Of a stretch of 64,000 nt of DNA, positions 36,329 to 45,018 are shown in pieces. The DNA is from Erwinia persicina NBRC 102418. Its GTDB lineage: Bacteria; Pseudomonadota; Gammaproteobacteria; Enterobacterales; Enterobacteriaceae. The notes below the pieces were generated by a model. It saw only the letters and a list, made by a program, of their open reading frames with translations. It had not been told where the DNA came from and ran no database searches. The position numbers and the translations under genes were made by a program. Location: contig NZ_BCTN01000009.1 in assembly GCF_001571305.1 (NCBI RefSeq), positions 124,001 through 188,000 on the forward strand, given 5' to 3'. The stretch's first letter is position 1. Each line of letters opens with the position of its first letter.

Positions 36329-36356
36329 AAGTCACTACGTGGTAGTGACTTTTTTA
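36329..36356 (+). terminator. Intrinsic terminator of the ltnD-ygbN operon
   Basis: AGTCACTAC, a GTG loop and GTAGTGACT form a perfect nine-pair stem followed by six T. It lies 42 bases after the ygbN stop and just before yohP. Confidence 0.92.
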
Positions 36357-36374
36357 TTGAGAAGAGGGCAAGGA

Positions 36375-36458
36375 ATGAAAATTATTCTCTGGATTATTGC
36401 GATCATTTTCATCGTCGGCCTGCTGACGATTACGGGCGTGTTTAAGCTCATTTTCTGA
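36375..36458 (+). CDS. yohP: Small membrane protein YohP
   Basis: A 27-residue single-helix membrane peptide, too short for most gene finders. It reads MKIILWIIAIIFIVGLLTI then TGVFKLIF. It matches the E. coli YohP sequence as I remember it (MKIILW...GLLVVTGVFKMIF) at most positions, with the same length. The ATG has AAGG four bases upstream. YohP is a small inner-membrane protein of unknown role that is expressed in stationary phase and targeted post-translationally. It lies between two intrinsic terminators, so it has its own transcript or relies on read-through from ygbN. Confidence 0.85.
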   Translation: MKIILWIIAIIFIVGLLTITGVFKLIF

Positions 36459-36497
36459 TCGAAGGCAGACAGGGTGTGACTGCATTGTTTCAAAACA

Positions 36498-36529
36498 CGG
36501 GGTCAGCGACAGGCTGGCCCCGTTCTTTT
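36498..36529 (+). terminator. Terminator of yohP
   Basis: CGGGGTCAGC and GCTGGCCCCG pair (one G-T pair) around a short loop, followed by TTCTTTTT. It overlaps the last codons of the convergent zinc-ribbon gene. Confidence 0.75.
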
Positions 36530-36715
36530 TGGCAGTCGATCCTCACCCGCCGACCTTAAGGATGCTTTCTCGGCCGATTGGTCACAGGTATCATGCGCAT
36601 TCAGGCGCTTGTGGCAAACGGCGCAGACGGCACCGTGCCGCTCGTCATTATTATCCACAGATGTCGTAAATTTGAATTTGGTACTTCCGCATCTGCCACA
36701 CCTTAGCATTTTCAT
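36503..36715 (-). CDS. Small zinc-ribbon protein
   Basis: A 70-residue protein with CGRCG at residues 6-10 and CAVC at about 31-34, a four-cysteine zinc ribbon of the CxxC-N21-CxxC kind. One further cysteine lies at 44 and another next to the C-terminus. GTAGAGG lies just before the ATG. Similar small zinc-ribbon proteins occur near cold-shock genes in enterobacteria (YmcF/YnfQ are what I have in mind), and cspE is 1.2 kb away, but the match is by motif only. The role is unknown; nucleic-acid binding is a guess. The last 30 bases double as the yohP terminator. Confidence 0.65.
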   Translation of the reverse strand: MKMLRCGRCGSTKFKFTTSVDNNDERHGAVCAVCHKRLNAHDTCDQSAEKASLRSAGEDRLPKRTGPACR

Positions 36716-37246
36716 AACCTCTACTCTTCCTGAGCTGCATTGGATAAGAAATATCTTATCAAAAATTCCGCAGAGATCTATAAATAATATTTATTAATTA
36801 TGGCAATGTGCGATGTCTGTTAATCTATTGATTTTTATTGTTTTTATTTATTTGTGATGCTTTATGTTAAGGTTTTTCCGTATTGGAAACATCATTTTTT
36901 AAGTATTATGATGATTTTCATCAAGTTACCGTATTCGGTATTGATAACAGGAAAGTTAAGGAGGGCAGATTAGTCTTATTTTCTGGAAACAGGATTCCTG
37001 ATATTAGCGAGTTCACCTGAGGTTATATTTCCGTTGTGCAATTATATTTTTTTATATCCATATGTTATATAATATAAAAAAATAGAAAGCGCTGTTCACC
37101 TGTCAGACAGGCATCACTGATTAATGGGACGTTTAACTGTCTTATATATAATGATTAATCGAAGTAGTAATACATTTGGTCAGAATTTCTGACAAAACAA
37201 TGCGGATGTTGCAAGTCGCCACCATCCAGGGAGCAGTAAAAACATC
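36716..37246. other. AT-rich upstream region of pagP
   Basis: About 530 very AT-rich bases between the divergent zinc-ribbon gene and pagP. Possible -10 elements include TATAAT at 37147-37152. Weak PhoP-box-like pairs occur at 36818-36834 (TGTTAA, five bases, TGATTT) and 37130-37146, but neither matches both halves well. A minus-strand 164-codon frame (37142-37636) is antisense to pagP and was rejected. No gene is seen here. Confidence 0.5.
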
Positions 37247-37816
37247 GTGAATAAAAAAACAGCCATAATTCTGTCGACATTGCTCGGCGGAACGACTCTG
37301 GGGTATGCCCATGCGGCAACGCTGATGAACGGCGTGGCCAGCACGTGGCGCACCTTCAGTGATAACGTCAGCCAGACGTGGAATGAGCCCCAAACGGTGG
37401 ATCTCTATGTTCCCGCCATTACCTGGCATAACCGCTGGACGTATGACAAAGAAAAGACCGACCGATACAATGAACGCCCATGGGGCGCGGGCGGTGGGAT
37501 CTCTCGCTATGACGTGAAGGGCAACTGGAACGGTATCTACCTGATGGCGTTTAAGGATTCCTATAACAAATGGGAACCGATCGGTGGATACGGCTGGGAA
37601 AAGACCTGGCGGCCGATCAACGATCCGGATTTTCATCTCGGTTTAGGTTTTACTGCAGGGGTGACCATGCGTGATAACTGGAACTATATTCCCATTCCGT
37701 TGGTCCTGCCCCTGGCGTCTGTCGGCTATGGCCCTGCTACTTTCCAGATGACTTACATTCCAGGAACTTACAATAACGGTAACGTTTATTTTGCCTGGTT
37801 ACGCTGGCAGTTTTAA
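37247..37816 (+). CDS. pagP: Lipid A palmitoyltransferase
   Basis: Outer-membrane eight-strand barrel enzyme of 189 residues that moves a palmitate from phospholipid to lipid A. It has a GTG start with GGGAG upstream and a signal peptide ending AHA-A. Long stretches match E. coli PagP, for example [15 protein letters not shown], KWEPIxGYGWExTWRP and [21 protein letters not shown]. Catalytic residues H61, D104 and S105 (precursor numbering) are present. It is followed by cspE, as in E. coli. With the arn operon it remodels lipid A against cationic peptides. Confidence 0.96.
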   Translation: MNKKTAIILSTLLGGTTLGYAHAATLMNGVASTWRTFSDNVSQTWNEPQTVDLYVPAITWHNRWTYDKEKTDRYNERPWGAGGGISRYDVKGNWNGIYLMAFKDSYNKWEPIGGYGWEKTWRPINDPDFHLGLGFTAGVTMRDNWNYIPIPLVLPLASVGYGPATFQMTYIPGTYNNGNVYFAWLRWQF

Positions 37817-37850
37817 CCGCCAGAAGGGGGCACATAACAATGTCGTATGG

Positions 37851-37883
37851 TAAAAAAAAGCGATATTTATCACTTTTTCGTCG
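37851..37883 (+). terminator. Probable terminator of pagP
   Basis: AAAAAGCGATA, a short loop and TATCACTTTTT pair imperfectly (one G-T type mismatch), with flanking A and T tracts. It lies about 40 bases after the pagP stop. Confidence 0.5.
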
Positions 37884-37968
37884 TCGGCTACTGGACAAAA
37901 GCCGTGGCAATTGCTGTACTAACCCCCGACACAGTTTAGTGTCCATTTTTCATGTAAAGGTAATATAG

Positions 37969-38178
37969 ATGTCTAAGATCAAAGGTAGCGTTAAGTGGTT
38001 TAATGAGTCCAAGGGATTCGGTTTCATTACTCCTGAAGATGGTAGCAAAGATGTGTTCGTTCACTTCTCTGCCATCCAGAGCAATGGTTTCAAAACTCTG
38101 GCTGAAGGTCAGCGCGTAGAGTTCGAAATCACCAACGGTGCCAAAGGCCCATCTGCTGCTAACGTTGCCGCTATTTAA
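37969..38178 (+). CDS. cspE: Cold-shock-like RNA chaperone CspE
   Basis: A 69-residue single OB-fold (cold-shock domain) protein that binds single-stranded nucleic acid, melts RNA structure and affects transcription termination. RNP1 KGFGFITP and RNP2 VFVHF are intact. It agrees with E. coli CspE at almost every residue ([20 protein letters not shown], then [28 protein letters not shown]). A leader of about 150 bases separates it from pagP, and a strong terminator follows. Confidence 0.97.
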   Translation: MSKIKGSVKWFNESKGFGFITPEDGSKDVFVHFSAIQSNGFKTLAEGQRVEFEITNGAKGPSAANVAAI

Positions 38179-38197
38179 GTTATCAGACAGAATTTTA

Positions 38198-38226
38198 AAA
38201 ACCCGCCTGAAGGCGGGTTTTTTTTT
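38198..38226 (+). terminator. Intrinsic terminator of cspE
   Basis: AACCCGCC, a TGAA loop and GGCGGGTT followed by eight or more T, 20 bases after the cspE stop. Confidence 0.93.
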
Positions 38227-38259
38227 GCCTGTTGTCCGCGCTCAGGTGAAGCACGGCCA

Positions 38260-38364
38260 CTAAAGCATAAAATACTGTATCAGCCAGACGAAGATGGCTG
38301 AGCCCGTCAGCAGGACGGCGAGATATTCATTTCGGCAACGGGGAAGAAGGTGCATGGCGATCAT
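38260..38364 (-). CDS. Possible 34-residue membrane peptide
   Basis: A short minus-strand frame encoding a basic N-terminus (MIAMHLLPRCRNE) followed by one hydrophobic helix (YLAVLLTGSAIFVWLIQYFML) and a TAG stop. The positive-inside layout suits a single-span inner-membrane protein. Starts at 38364 or 38355 are possible; ribosome-binding sites are weak. It occupies the place where E. coli has crcB (minus strand, after cspE). It could be chance, since the only support is composition and topology. Confidence 0.35.
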   Translation of the reverse strand: MIAMHLLPRCRNEYLAVLLTGSAIFVWLIQYFML

Positions 38365-38585
38365 CTCAGCGATTTCGATGATAATCAGTTTGCCCGGCCT
38401 GTATTAAGGAAACATTAACATTGACCGCCGTGAATAATAAAAAGCGCATTTTTTACACTCATCAGCTTTTGTAACATTACCCTGTGATCTGGCTCCTTGC
38501 AGGGAGTGCCTTGCTAACGCTATAACTTCAGACAGGAAATTTTACCTGTTAACCCCTGCTGCTGGCACACTGCGGAGAATGATCC
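38365..38585. other. Intergenic region before the acetyltransferase gene
   Basis: About 220 AT-rich bases that hold the likely plus-strand promoter of the gene at 38586; together with the cspE terminator and the possible short ORF this spans the 407 bases between cspE and that gene. No crcB-like frame is visible on either strand. Confidence 0.45.
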
Positions 38586-39011
38586 ATGAATATTCGTCTG
38601 GCTGAATCGAAAGATGCCTTTGCCCTCAGCGCACTGTTAGCCGAACTGGGGTACGCTGATACGGAACCCTTTATTGAGCGTCGTCTGGCACAATTGATGG
38701 TTGATGAGACAGAACGTCTGCTTATCGCTGAACACGGCAACACGGTACTGGGTTTCCTGTCGCTGCATTTTATTCCTCAACTGGCTCTGGCCGGTGATTT
38801 TGCCAGGATCAGCTATTTCTGTATAGCGGAGGGGGAGCGCAGTAAAGGGGCCGGGCAGCAACTGCTGCAGCATGCTGAACGGCTCGCGCGTGAGCGCGCC
38901 TGCGACCGCATGGAAGTGCACTGCCATCAACGCCGTGAAAAAGCGAATGCGTTCTATGCGCGTGAAGGCTACGGTGAATCACCGCGCTATCATATCAAAG
39001 AGCTGAACTGA
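38586..39011 (+). CDS. GNAT family N-acetyltransferase
   Basis: A 141-residue acetyl-CoA-dependent acetyltransferase. It begins MNIRLAESKDAFALSALLAELGY, with a strand and helix typical of the fold. The acetyl-CoA site is in YFCIAEGERSKGAGQQLLQHAERLARE (motif A, with the usual RxxGxG spacing seen as RSKGAGQ), and the C-terminal part is NAFYAREGYGESPRYHIKEL. The substrate is unknown. It abuts the nitrilase gene with no gap (TGA then ATG), so they are co-transcribed. Confidence 0.85.
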   Translation: MNIRLAESKDAFALSALLAELGYADTEPFIERRLAQLMVDETERLLIAEHGNTVLGFLSLHFIPQLALAGDFARISYFCIAEGERSKGAGQQLLQHAERLARERACDRMEVHCHQRREKANAFYAREGYGESPRYHIKELN

Positions 39012-39803
39012 ATGATGAAAGTGGCTTTAGGGCAGTTTGCCGTCAGTCGTGAATGGCAGGAAAATGCGCATACCTGCATCGCGTTAATGCAACAATCAGA
39101 ACAGCAGGGCGTCCGCTTACTGGTGTTACCTGAGGCCGTGCTGGCAAGGGATATTAACGATCCTGACCTGGCCGTTAAATCTGCTCAGGCGCTGAATGGC
39201 CCCTTTATGAGCCAGCTGCTTGCTGCCAGCAGCGATAATACCCTGACCACGGTGCTGACGTTGCATGTGCCGGGCGAGGACGGGCGTGTACTCAACGTAC
39301 TGGTCGCCATCCGTGGGGGCATCATCCTTGCGCGTTATGACAAACTCCACCTGTATGATGCTTTTGCCGTACAGGAGTCACGTCATGTGAGCCCTGGCGA
39401 CAGGATACCGCCACTGGTTGAGGTGGATGGCCTGAAGGTCGGGCTGATGACCTGCTATGACATCCGTTTTCCTGAGCTGGCTCGCCGTCTGGTGCTGGAT
39501 GGTGCCGATCTGCTGGTGTTACCCGCTGCATGGGTGCGCGGACCGCTGAAAGAGAAGCACTGGGAAGTGCTGGTCACCGCGCGGGCGCTGGAAAATACCT
39601 GCTATGTCCTGGCCGCCGGGGAGTGCGGGCCACGCAATATCGGTAACAGTCTGGTGGTTGACCCGCTTGGTGTGGCCATTGTCAGAGCGGCAGAGGGGCC
39701 TGCGCTGGTGCTGGCAGATATTGACCCTGAACGCATTGCTGACGTTCGCCGGGCACTCCCGGTGCTGGCTAATCGCCGCTTTGGGCGCCCTGAGCTCTCC
39801 TGA
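39012..39803 (+). CDS. ybeM: Nitrilase-superfamily amidase (YbeM, deaminated glutathione amidase-like)
   Basis: Cytoplasmic carbon-nitrogen hydrolase of 263 residues. The E-K-C triad is intact: E41 in [10 protein letters not shown]111 in [10 protein letters not shown] and C148 in [15 protein letters not shown]. It matches the position and length of E. coli ybeM, which lies next to tatE and is disrupted in K-12 strains; Nit1-type members repair deaminated glutathione. The gene follows the acetyltransferase directly and lies about 115 bases before tatE. Confidence 0.88.
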   Translation: MMKVALGQFAVSREWQENAHTCIALMQQSEQQGVRLLVLPEAVLARDINDPDLAVKSAQALNGPFMSQLLAASSDNTLTTVLTLHVPGEDGRVLNVLVAIRGGIILARYDKLHLYDAFAVQESRHVSPGDRIPPLVEVDGLKVGLMTCYDIRFPELARRLVLDGADLLVLPAAWVRGPLKEKHWEVLVTARALENTCYVLAAGECGPRNIGNSLVVDPLGVAIVRAAEGPALVLADIDPERIADVRRALPVLANRRFGRPELS

Positions 39804-39917
39804 ACACCTTTTGTTACAGCTTGCGGTTGAATTGCCGCGCGAAGCGCGCGTTAATAGCCTCCGGTTTACTCGCGTTATCACGAGTATCGGTGGTCAGGTT
39901 AATTAAAGAAGGTAAGT

Positions 39918-40121
39918 ATGGAAGGTATCAGTCTCGCCAAATTGCTGATCGTTGGCGCATTAATCGTCCTGTTATTTGGAACCAAAAAGTTGCGAACTTT
40001 GGGTGGAGACTTAGGTTCAGCCATCAAAGGGTTCAAAAAGGCGATGAATGATGACACTTCCGCCGCGCAAAAAATGGCGACAGAAGATAAACCCGCCGGA
40101 CAGGTTACTCATAAAGAATGA
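39918..40121 (+). CDS. tatE: Twin-arginine translocase subunit TatE
   Basis: A 67-residue TatA/E protein of the twin-arginine export pore. It has an N-terminal membrane helix ([17 protein letters not shown]), the [24 protein letters not shown] amphipathic helix nearly identical to E. coli TatE, and a charged tail ending THKE (HKE in E. coli). It is isolated from tatABC, as TatE usually is, and converges on lipA. Confidence 0.96.
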   Translation: MEGISLAKLLIVGALIVLLFGTKKLRTLGGDLGSAIKGFKKAMNDDTSAAQKMATEDKPAGQVTHKE

Positions 40122-40127
40122 GACTGA

Positions 40128-40172
40128 CGGGCAAAAAAAACGGATGACACAGTCATCCGTTTTTTTTGCCCG
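40128..40172. terminator. Bidirectional terminator between tatE and lipA
   Basis: CGGATGAC, an ACA loop and GTCATCCG, flanked by eight A on one side and eight T on the other, with outer arms CGGGC and GCCCG. The whole 45-base block is an inverted repeat and ends both convergent transcripts. Confidence 0.92.
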
Positions 40173-40203
40173 AGGTGGGGGCCTGCCGGAAGCCCACCGT
40201 CGT

Positions 40204-41169
40204 TTATTTGACCTCTAAACCCTTCGCCTGCATATCTGCATGATAAGACGAACGCACAAACGGGCCACAGGCGGCATGAGTGAAGCCCATATCCAACGCG
40301 GCCTCTTTCATTTCATCGAACTCTGCGGGGCTGACATAACGCTGTACCGGAAGATGGTGACGGCTTGGGGAGAGATACTGCCCCAGGGTCAGCATGGTGA
40401 CACCATGACGACGCAGATCGCGCATCACTTCAACGATTTCCGCGTTGGTTTCGCCCAGGCCGACCATCAGGCCCGATTTGGTCGGGATGTCCGGATGCGC
40501 TTCTTTAAAACGCTCCAGCAGCTTCAGTGACCAGTCATAGTTCGCACCCGGACGAACCTGACGATAAACGCGCGGCACGTTTTCCAGGTTGTGGTTAAAC
40601 ACATCCGGTGGTGTATCAACCAGGATTTCAAGAGCGCGATCCATACGACCACGGAAGTCAGGAACCAGCGTTTCGATTTTAATCGCCGGGCTTTTTTCGC
40701 GTATGGCGCGGATGCAGTCGGCAAAATGCTGTGCTCCACCGTCGCGCAGATCGTCACGGTCAACGGAGGTGATCACCACGTAGCGCAGCGCCATATCGGC
40801 GATAGTTTGTGCCAGTTTACCGGGTTCGTTTGCATCCGGGGTCATCGGACGTCCATGGGCCACATCACAGAATGGACAGCGACGCGTGCAGATGGCGCCC
40901 AGGATCATAAAGGTTGCCGTACCGTGGTTAAAGCATTCCGCAAGATTAGGGCAGGAGGCCTCTTCGCAGACGGAGTGCAGACCATTTTTACGCATCGCGG
41001 CTTTGATGCCCTGGATGCGGCTGGAATCAGCGGGAAGCTTAATACGCATCCACTCCGGCTTGCGTAAGATCTCCGTACGCTCGGTGACCACAGTTTTCAC
41101 CGGGATCAGTGCCATTTTGTCTGCGTCGCGGTATTTAACACCGCGTTCCATCACGATCGGTTTACTCAT
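40204..41169 (-). CDS. lipA: Lipoyl synthase
   Basis: Radical-SAM enzyme (321 residues, equal to E. coli) that inserts two sulfurs into octanoyl groups on lipoate-dependent enzymes. The auxiliary cluster cysteines C68, C73 and C79 ([15 protein letters not shown]) and the radical-SAM triad C94, C98 and C101 (CTRRCPFC) are all present, as is the C-terminal RSSYHA motif with the final cluster-binding serine. It lies downstream of lipB on the same strand, separated by about 190 bases that may hold its own promoter. Confidence 0.98.
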   Translation of the reverse strand: MSKPIVMERGVKYRDADKMALIPVKTVVTERTEILRKPEWMRIKLPADSSRIQGIKAAMRKNGLHSVCEEASCPNLAECFNHGTATFMILGAICTRRCPFCDVAHGRPMTPDANEPGKLAQTIADMALRYVVITSVDRDDLRDGGAQHFADCIRAIREKSPAIKIETLVPDFRGRMDRALEILVDTPPDVFNHNLENVPRVYRQVRPGANYDWSLKLLERFKEAHPDIPTKSGLMVGLGETNAEIVEVMRDLRRHGVTMLTLGQYLSPSRHHLPVQRYVSPAEFDEMKEAALDMGFTHAACGPFVRSSYHADMQAKGLEVK

Positions 41170-41356
41170 ATTCTTGCAGGTTCCAGGTTGGATTGCGGCA
41201 ATCTGTAGGTGCTAAAACAGCCGCGAACACTCAATGAGTTGGTGATTTTCAACTTTTTTTGAAAAAGCGCAAAAAATTATATCATCTCCACGGGACAGAT
41301 TCAGCCTGCCTGAGCGAGAAAGCGTTACAGAATTGTAAATCAATTTTCGCATCTCC

Positions 41357-42016
41357 CTATCTTAACGGGAGTTGGGGACTTTCGCTCCAGGAAACGTCAG
41401 GAATTGCCAGCTGTCTGGCAAAATTCTCAATCAGCCGCGAGCGCAAATCATCGGGGTTGACACCGGCGGTCAGCGCCGACAGCTGCGTCATCTCCATCCC
41501 GGCATAGCCGCAGGGGTTAATACGCAGAAAGGGGGTTAAATCCATATCGACATTCAGGGCCAGTCCGTGAAACGAACAGCCGTGCCGGATACGTAACCCG
41601 AGTGAGCAGATTTTTTTACCTGCCACGTAAACGCCCGGCGCATCGGGGCGAGCGCTGGCGCTGACGGAAAAATGTGCCAGCGTCTCTACCACGGTCTGCT
41701 CCAGGGCGGTGACCAGCTGACGCACACCGACTTTACGACGCTTCAGATTCACCATCACATACATCACTTGCTGCCCGGGGCCGTGATAGGTCACCTGACC
41801 GCCGCGGTCGCTTTGCATCACCGGAATATCGCCGGGCATAAGAAGATGTTCACTTTTTCCCGCCTGACCCTGAGTAAATACCGGCAGGTGTTCGACCAGC
41901 CAGATTTCGTCCGGTGTCTCATCGTTACGCTGGTCGGTAAACTGGTGCATGGCGAGAGAGATGGGGGCCCACGGCTGGATGCCGAGCTGGCGTACAATCA
42001 GGGTATTTTGAGACAA
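41357..42016 (-). CDS. lipB: Octanoyl-[acyl-carrier-protein]:protein N-octanoyltransferase
   Basis: Transfers octanoate from acyl carrier protein to lipoyl domains, providing the substrate for LipA. It has 219 residues and starts at TTG (42014-42016), as I recall for E. coli lipB; no ATG in frame fits better. The active-site lysine K135 ([20 protein letters not shown]) and cysteine C169 (NPCGYAGME) sit at the same numbers as in E. coli. The [15 protein letters not shown] block is intact. Confidence 0.96.
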   Translation of the reverse strand: MSQNTLIVRQLGIQPWAPISLAMHQFTDQRNDETPDEIWLVEHLPVFTQGQAGKSEHLLMPGDIPVMQSDRGGQVTYHGPGQQVMYVMVNLKRRKVGVRQLVTALEQTVVETLAHFSVSASARPDAPGVYVAGKKICSLGLRIRHGCSFHGLALNVDMDLTPFLRINPCGYAGMEMTQLSALTAGVNPDDLRSRLIENFARQLAIPDVSWSESPQLPLR

Positions 42017-42099
42017 AACGGAGGGTCCGGTTGACTGAAGAGGGGGGCAGTATAACGTCGGCGCAGGACAAGAGCCAGCTTGCCCGACCGACGTCAGGG

Positions 42100-42363
42100 T
42101 TACAGCACCATGCGAACAATTTCAATCTTACCCAGTTCATCGTACAGGGTTTCTACCTGCTCGATATGGGTTGCCGTAATGGTAATCGATACTGAGTGAT
42201 AGTTACCTTTACTGCTGGGTTTGACGTCCGGAGAGTAATCGCCAGGTGCATGACGCTGTACGACTTCAACCACTTGATCAACCAGCTCCGGTTGTGCCAG
42301 ACCCATCACTTTATAGGTGAAAGAGGTAGGGAATTCGAGCAGTTCTTTAAGATTGGTTTTCAT
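42100..42363 (-). CDS. ybeD: DUF493 family protein YbeD
   Basis: An 87-residue ferredoxin-like (ACT-like) protein, same length as E. coli YbeD. It begins [21 protein letters not shown], typical of the family. Function is not settled; its constant place between dacA and lipB suggests a regulatory role for lipoylation or the cell wall. It is followed by lipB after about 80 bases. Confidence 0.93.
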   Translation of the reverse strand: MKTNLKELLEFPTSFTYKVMGLAQPELVDQVVEVVQRHAPGDYSPDVKPSSKGNYHSVSITITATHIEQVETLYDELGKIEIVRMVL

Positions 42364-42388
42364 AGGGACTCCGGTGACACAAACAAGT

Positions 42389-42408
42389 ACTCCTGCCGCA
42401 GCAGGAGT
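42389..42408 (-). other. Stem-loop between dacA and ybeD
   Basis: ACTCCTGC and GCAGGAGT form an eight-pair stem with a four-base loop. On the minus strand it is followed by ACTTGTTTG, a weak T tract. Probably a partial terminator of dacA ahead of ybeD. Confidence 0.5.
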
Positions 42409-42534
42409 TCACAGATACTAACAATATGGGGATATTTCAGCGATATTTCAAGTGGGGGGCGATCAGCGACCGACCCCCATGCAGGCAGCGTCTGGCACGT
42501 CATACAGACGGCAAACTGCGCTAAAACGCGGAGA

Positions 42535-43746
42535 TTAACCGAACCAGTGGTGGAACATCAGTTTGATATAATCGACGATGCGACCAAAGAAACCGCCTTC
42601 CGGCATTTCGTTCAGGACGACCAGCGGGTGCTGTTCAATGGTTTTTCCATCAAGCTGGAAGTTAATGCTGCCCACAACCTGGTTTTTCTGCAGCGGAGCA
42701 TGCAGTTCGGTGTTGGTCAGGGTGTAGCTGGCTTTCAGGTCTTTCATCCGGCCACGAGGAATGGTCAGGAAGACATCTTTCTCGACGCCCAACTGTACGC
42801 GGTCGCTGTTACCAAACCAGACCGGCTCCGAGGCAAATTCTTTGCCCGCTTTCAGTGGCGCAACGGTTTCAAAGAAGCGGAAGCCCCAGGTCAGCAGTTT
42901 CTTACTCTCGGTTTCACGACCTTTGTAGGTTCGACCGCCCATGACGGCAGAGATCAAACGCATCTGACCTTCGGTAGCTGAGGCTACCAGGTTATAACCG
43001 GCGGCCTCCGTGTGGCCGGTTTTGATACCATCCACATTCAGACTGGTATCCCACAGCAGACCATTACGGTTCATCTGGCGGATATTGTTAAAGGTAAATT
43101 CTTTTTCGTGGTAAACGGCATATTCGTCCGGAACGTCACGGATCAGCGCACGTCCAATCAACGCCATATCACGCGGGGAGCTGTACTGGCCTTCAGCATC
43201 AAGACCATGCACCGTCTGGAAATGGGTGTTTTGCAGGCCAAGCGCTTTCACGTAGTTATTCATCAGACCCACGAACGCATCCTGGCTGCCGGCGACATAA
43301 TCAGCCATAGCCACGCAGGCGTCGTTGCCTGACTGCAGGACGATGCCGCGTGTCAGCTGCGAAACCGGCACACGATCGCCGGGTTTCAGGAACATCAGCG
43401 ATGAACCCTTAAATACCGGATTGCCGGTTGCCCAGGCGTCTTTTCCAACGGTGACGATATCATCCTGATGGATTTTACCGGCTTTTACCGCCTGGCCAAT
43501 GACATAGCTGGTCATCATTTTTGTCAGACTCGCCGGGTCACGGCGCGCATCGGCATTTTTCTCGGCCAGTACCTTCCCTGAGTTGTAGTCGATAAGAACG
43601 TAGGCTTCAGCATCAATCTCCGGTACGCCGGGGATCATGGTTTTGATGTTCAGGTCGTCAGCATAGGCAACAACGTTGAGGCTGAGGGCGATAAGTGTGC
43701 CTGTGGTCAGGCGTTTGAGCAGTCGGGATGGCTTCAGAGTGTTCAT
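42535..43746 (-). CDS. dacA: D-alanyl-D-alanine carboxypeptidase PBP5
   Basis: Low-molecular-weight penicillin-binding protein of 403 residues, exported and held by a C-terminal amphipathic anchor. It trims pentapeptides in peptidoglycan. The signal peptide ends AYA-D. SLTK (S73-K76), the SGN motif in [11 protein letters not shown] and KTG in [12 protein letters not shown] are intact. It lies between rlpA and ybeD as in E. coli and probably has its own promoter in the 100-base gap upstream. Confidence 0.97.
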   Translation of the reverse strand: MNTLKPSRLLKRLTTGTLIALSLNVVAYADDLNIKTMIPGVPEIDAEAYVLIDYNSGKVLAEKNADARRDPASLTKMMTSYVIGQAVKAGKIHQDDIVTVGKDAWATGNPVFKGSSLMFLKPGDRVPVSQLTRGIVLQSGNDACVAMADYVAGSQDAFVGLMNNYVKALGLQNTHFQTVHGLDAEGQYSSPRDMALIGRALIRDVPDEYAVYHEKEFTFNNIRQMNRNGLLWDTSLNVDGIKTGHTEAAGYNLVASATEGQMRLISAVMGGRTYKGRETESKKLLTWGFRFFETVAPLKAGKEFASEPVWFGNSDRVQLGVEKDVFLTIPRGRMKDLKASYTLTNTELHAPLQKNQVVGSINFQLDGKTIEQHPLVVLNEMPEGGFFGRIVDYIKLMFHHWFG

Positions 43747-43816
43747 GTAAGGACGACAACATCCATGGGCTAGGTTATAAAAAGTGACTCACTATAGCAA
43801 AATCATCCTGCGACGA

Positions 43817-43835
43817 CCCGCCTAAATCAGGCGGG
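43817..43835 (-). terminator. Weak terminator after rlpA
   Basis: CCCGCCT, an ATTT-type loop and AGGCGGG, 12 bases after the rlpA stop. The T tract follows only after about 15 bases, so it is weak. Confidence 0.5.
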
Positions 43836-43846
43836 CCTGCAGAGGA

Positions 43847-45007
43847 TTACATTGAGCCAGGTGCGACGGTAATAAACGATTGTTGCTGCGCCTCGCTAGC
43901 CAGGCGCTGCTGTAATGCGGCAGCCTGCTGGCGGGAGGTGAAGCGGCCAAGCTGAACGCGGTAGACGTTACCGCTGCTTTCGACAGAGCCAGGTACGCCA
44001 AACTGTTTACCCAGGCTGGTGGCCAGCGCTTGCGCACGTGGGCCATCTTTCAGGGCTCCAACCTGCACGACATAGTTGCCGCCGGTACTGCTGGCTGCAG
44101 GCTGTGATGCAGCGGCAGGGGCGGAAACTGCTGCGGCACTGGCGGCGGCGGGCGCGGCTGAAACCGGCTCACTGCTCTCCAGTACTCCTCCCGGTAAGGG
44201 CTGTGCTGCGCCCAGGAAACCACTGCTGCGCACCGGGGCACCGGTTGCACTGTCCCCACCGGTTAGCGTGCTGTTATCCACCGGACGCGACGCTTGCTGG
44301 TCGGTTTCCTGTGGCTGGGGGCTGGAATACTGTACCGGTTGTGATGACATGGACGGTGCTGACGATGGCGCCGCCGCCGCGCCGCCGCCCATCACCGTCA
44401 TGCCGCCGCCGATTTCCGGGCGTGCAGGCAGGGCGTAGCTCTGCTTCGCGACTGTCGTGCCAATGGTCCCCGGGCCCGACAGTGTGCCGTCCGGCGCCAC
44501 ATTAATGTAATCCACGCGGACTTTACTGTTGTTAGAGATATTCAGACGATCGCCTGCAGCGCGTGACAGATCGATAATCCGTCCCGGGGTATAGGGGCCG
44601 CGATCGTTAACACGCACGACGATCATTCGGCCATTGGCGATGTTGGTGACGCGGACATAGCTTGGCAGCGGCAGCGTCGGATGCGCAGCAGTCATGGCGT
44701 TCGGATCGAAGGTTTCACCGGTGGCAGTGCGGTTGCCGTTCGCTTCTTCACCGTACCAGGCTGCGAGGCCAACCTGGCTGAAGTTTGACGGATCTTTAAC
44801 GATTTTGTAATTTTTGCCGTTAACCGAATAATCCTGGCTTGTGCCCGGATTAATGGGTTCATAGCGCGGCTCGGCACCGCCGATTTCGACAACCGGGCCG
44901 TTATACACCGCCTGCTGCTGGGTGACAGGCGCCTGCTGGTCGCTGTCAGTAGTACAGGCAGCCAGCATTGCTGACGCCAGGGCAATCCAAAGCCAATCCT
45001 TACGCAT
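43847..45007 (-). CDS. rlpA: Septal ring lytic transglycosylase, rare lipoprotein A
   Basis: Outer-membrane lipoprotein of 386 residues (E. coli 362). The signal peptide ends in lipobox LAAC (MRKDWLWIALASAMLAAC). The double-psi barrel catalytic domain carries GLAAWYGEEANGNRTATGETFDP and RVNDRGPYTPGRIIDLSRAAGD. A low-complexity linker rich in Ala, Ser, Pro and Gln is longer than in E. coli and accounts for the extra length. A C-terminal SPOR domain (last 75 residues) binds denuded glycan at the septum. It lies 11 bases after mrdB. Confidence 0.96.
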   Translation of the reverse strand: MRKDWLWIALASAMLAACTTDSDQQAPVTQQQAVYNGPVVEIGGAEPRYEPINPGTSQDYSVNGKNYKIVKDPSNFSQVGLAAWYGEEANGNRTATGETFDPNAMTAAHPTLPLPSYVRVTNIANGRMIVVRVNDRGPYTPGRIIDLSRAAGDRLNISNNSKVRVDYINVAPDGTLSGPGTIGTTVAKQSYALPARPEIGGGMTVMGGGAAAAPSSAPSMSSQPVQYSSPQPQETDQQASRPVDNSTLTGGDSATGAPVRSSGFLGAAQPLPGGVLESSEPVSAAPAAASAAAVSAPAAASQPAASSTGGNYVVQVGALKDGPRAQALATSLGKQFGVPGSVESSGNVYRVQLGRFTSRQQAAALQQRLASEAQQQSFITVAPGSM

Positions 45008-45018
45008 GTGTGTGCCTC

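Noticed and set aside
37130-37146. Possible PhoP box upstream of pagP
   Set aside because: CGTTTA, five bases, CTTATA: the first half is fair but the second matches poorly, and it touches the putative -10, which is the wrong spacing for PhoP promoters.
37142-37636. 164-codon minus-strand frame over the pagP promoter and gene
   Set aside because: Antisense to a clear pagP reading frame, with no motif of its own.
42196-42981. 261-codon plus-strand frame
   Set aside because: Antisense to ybeD and dacA, both well supported on the minus strand.
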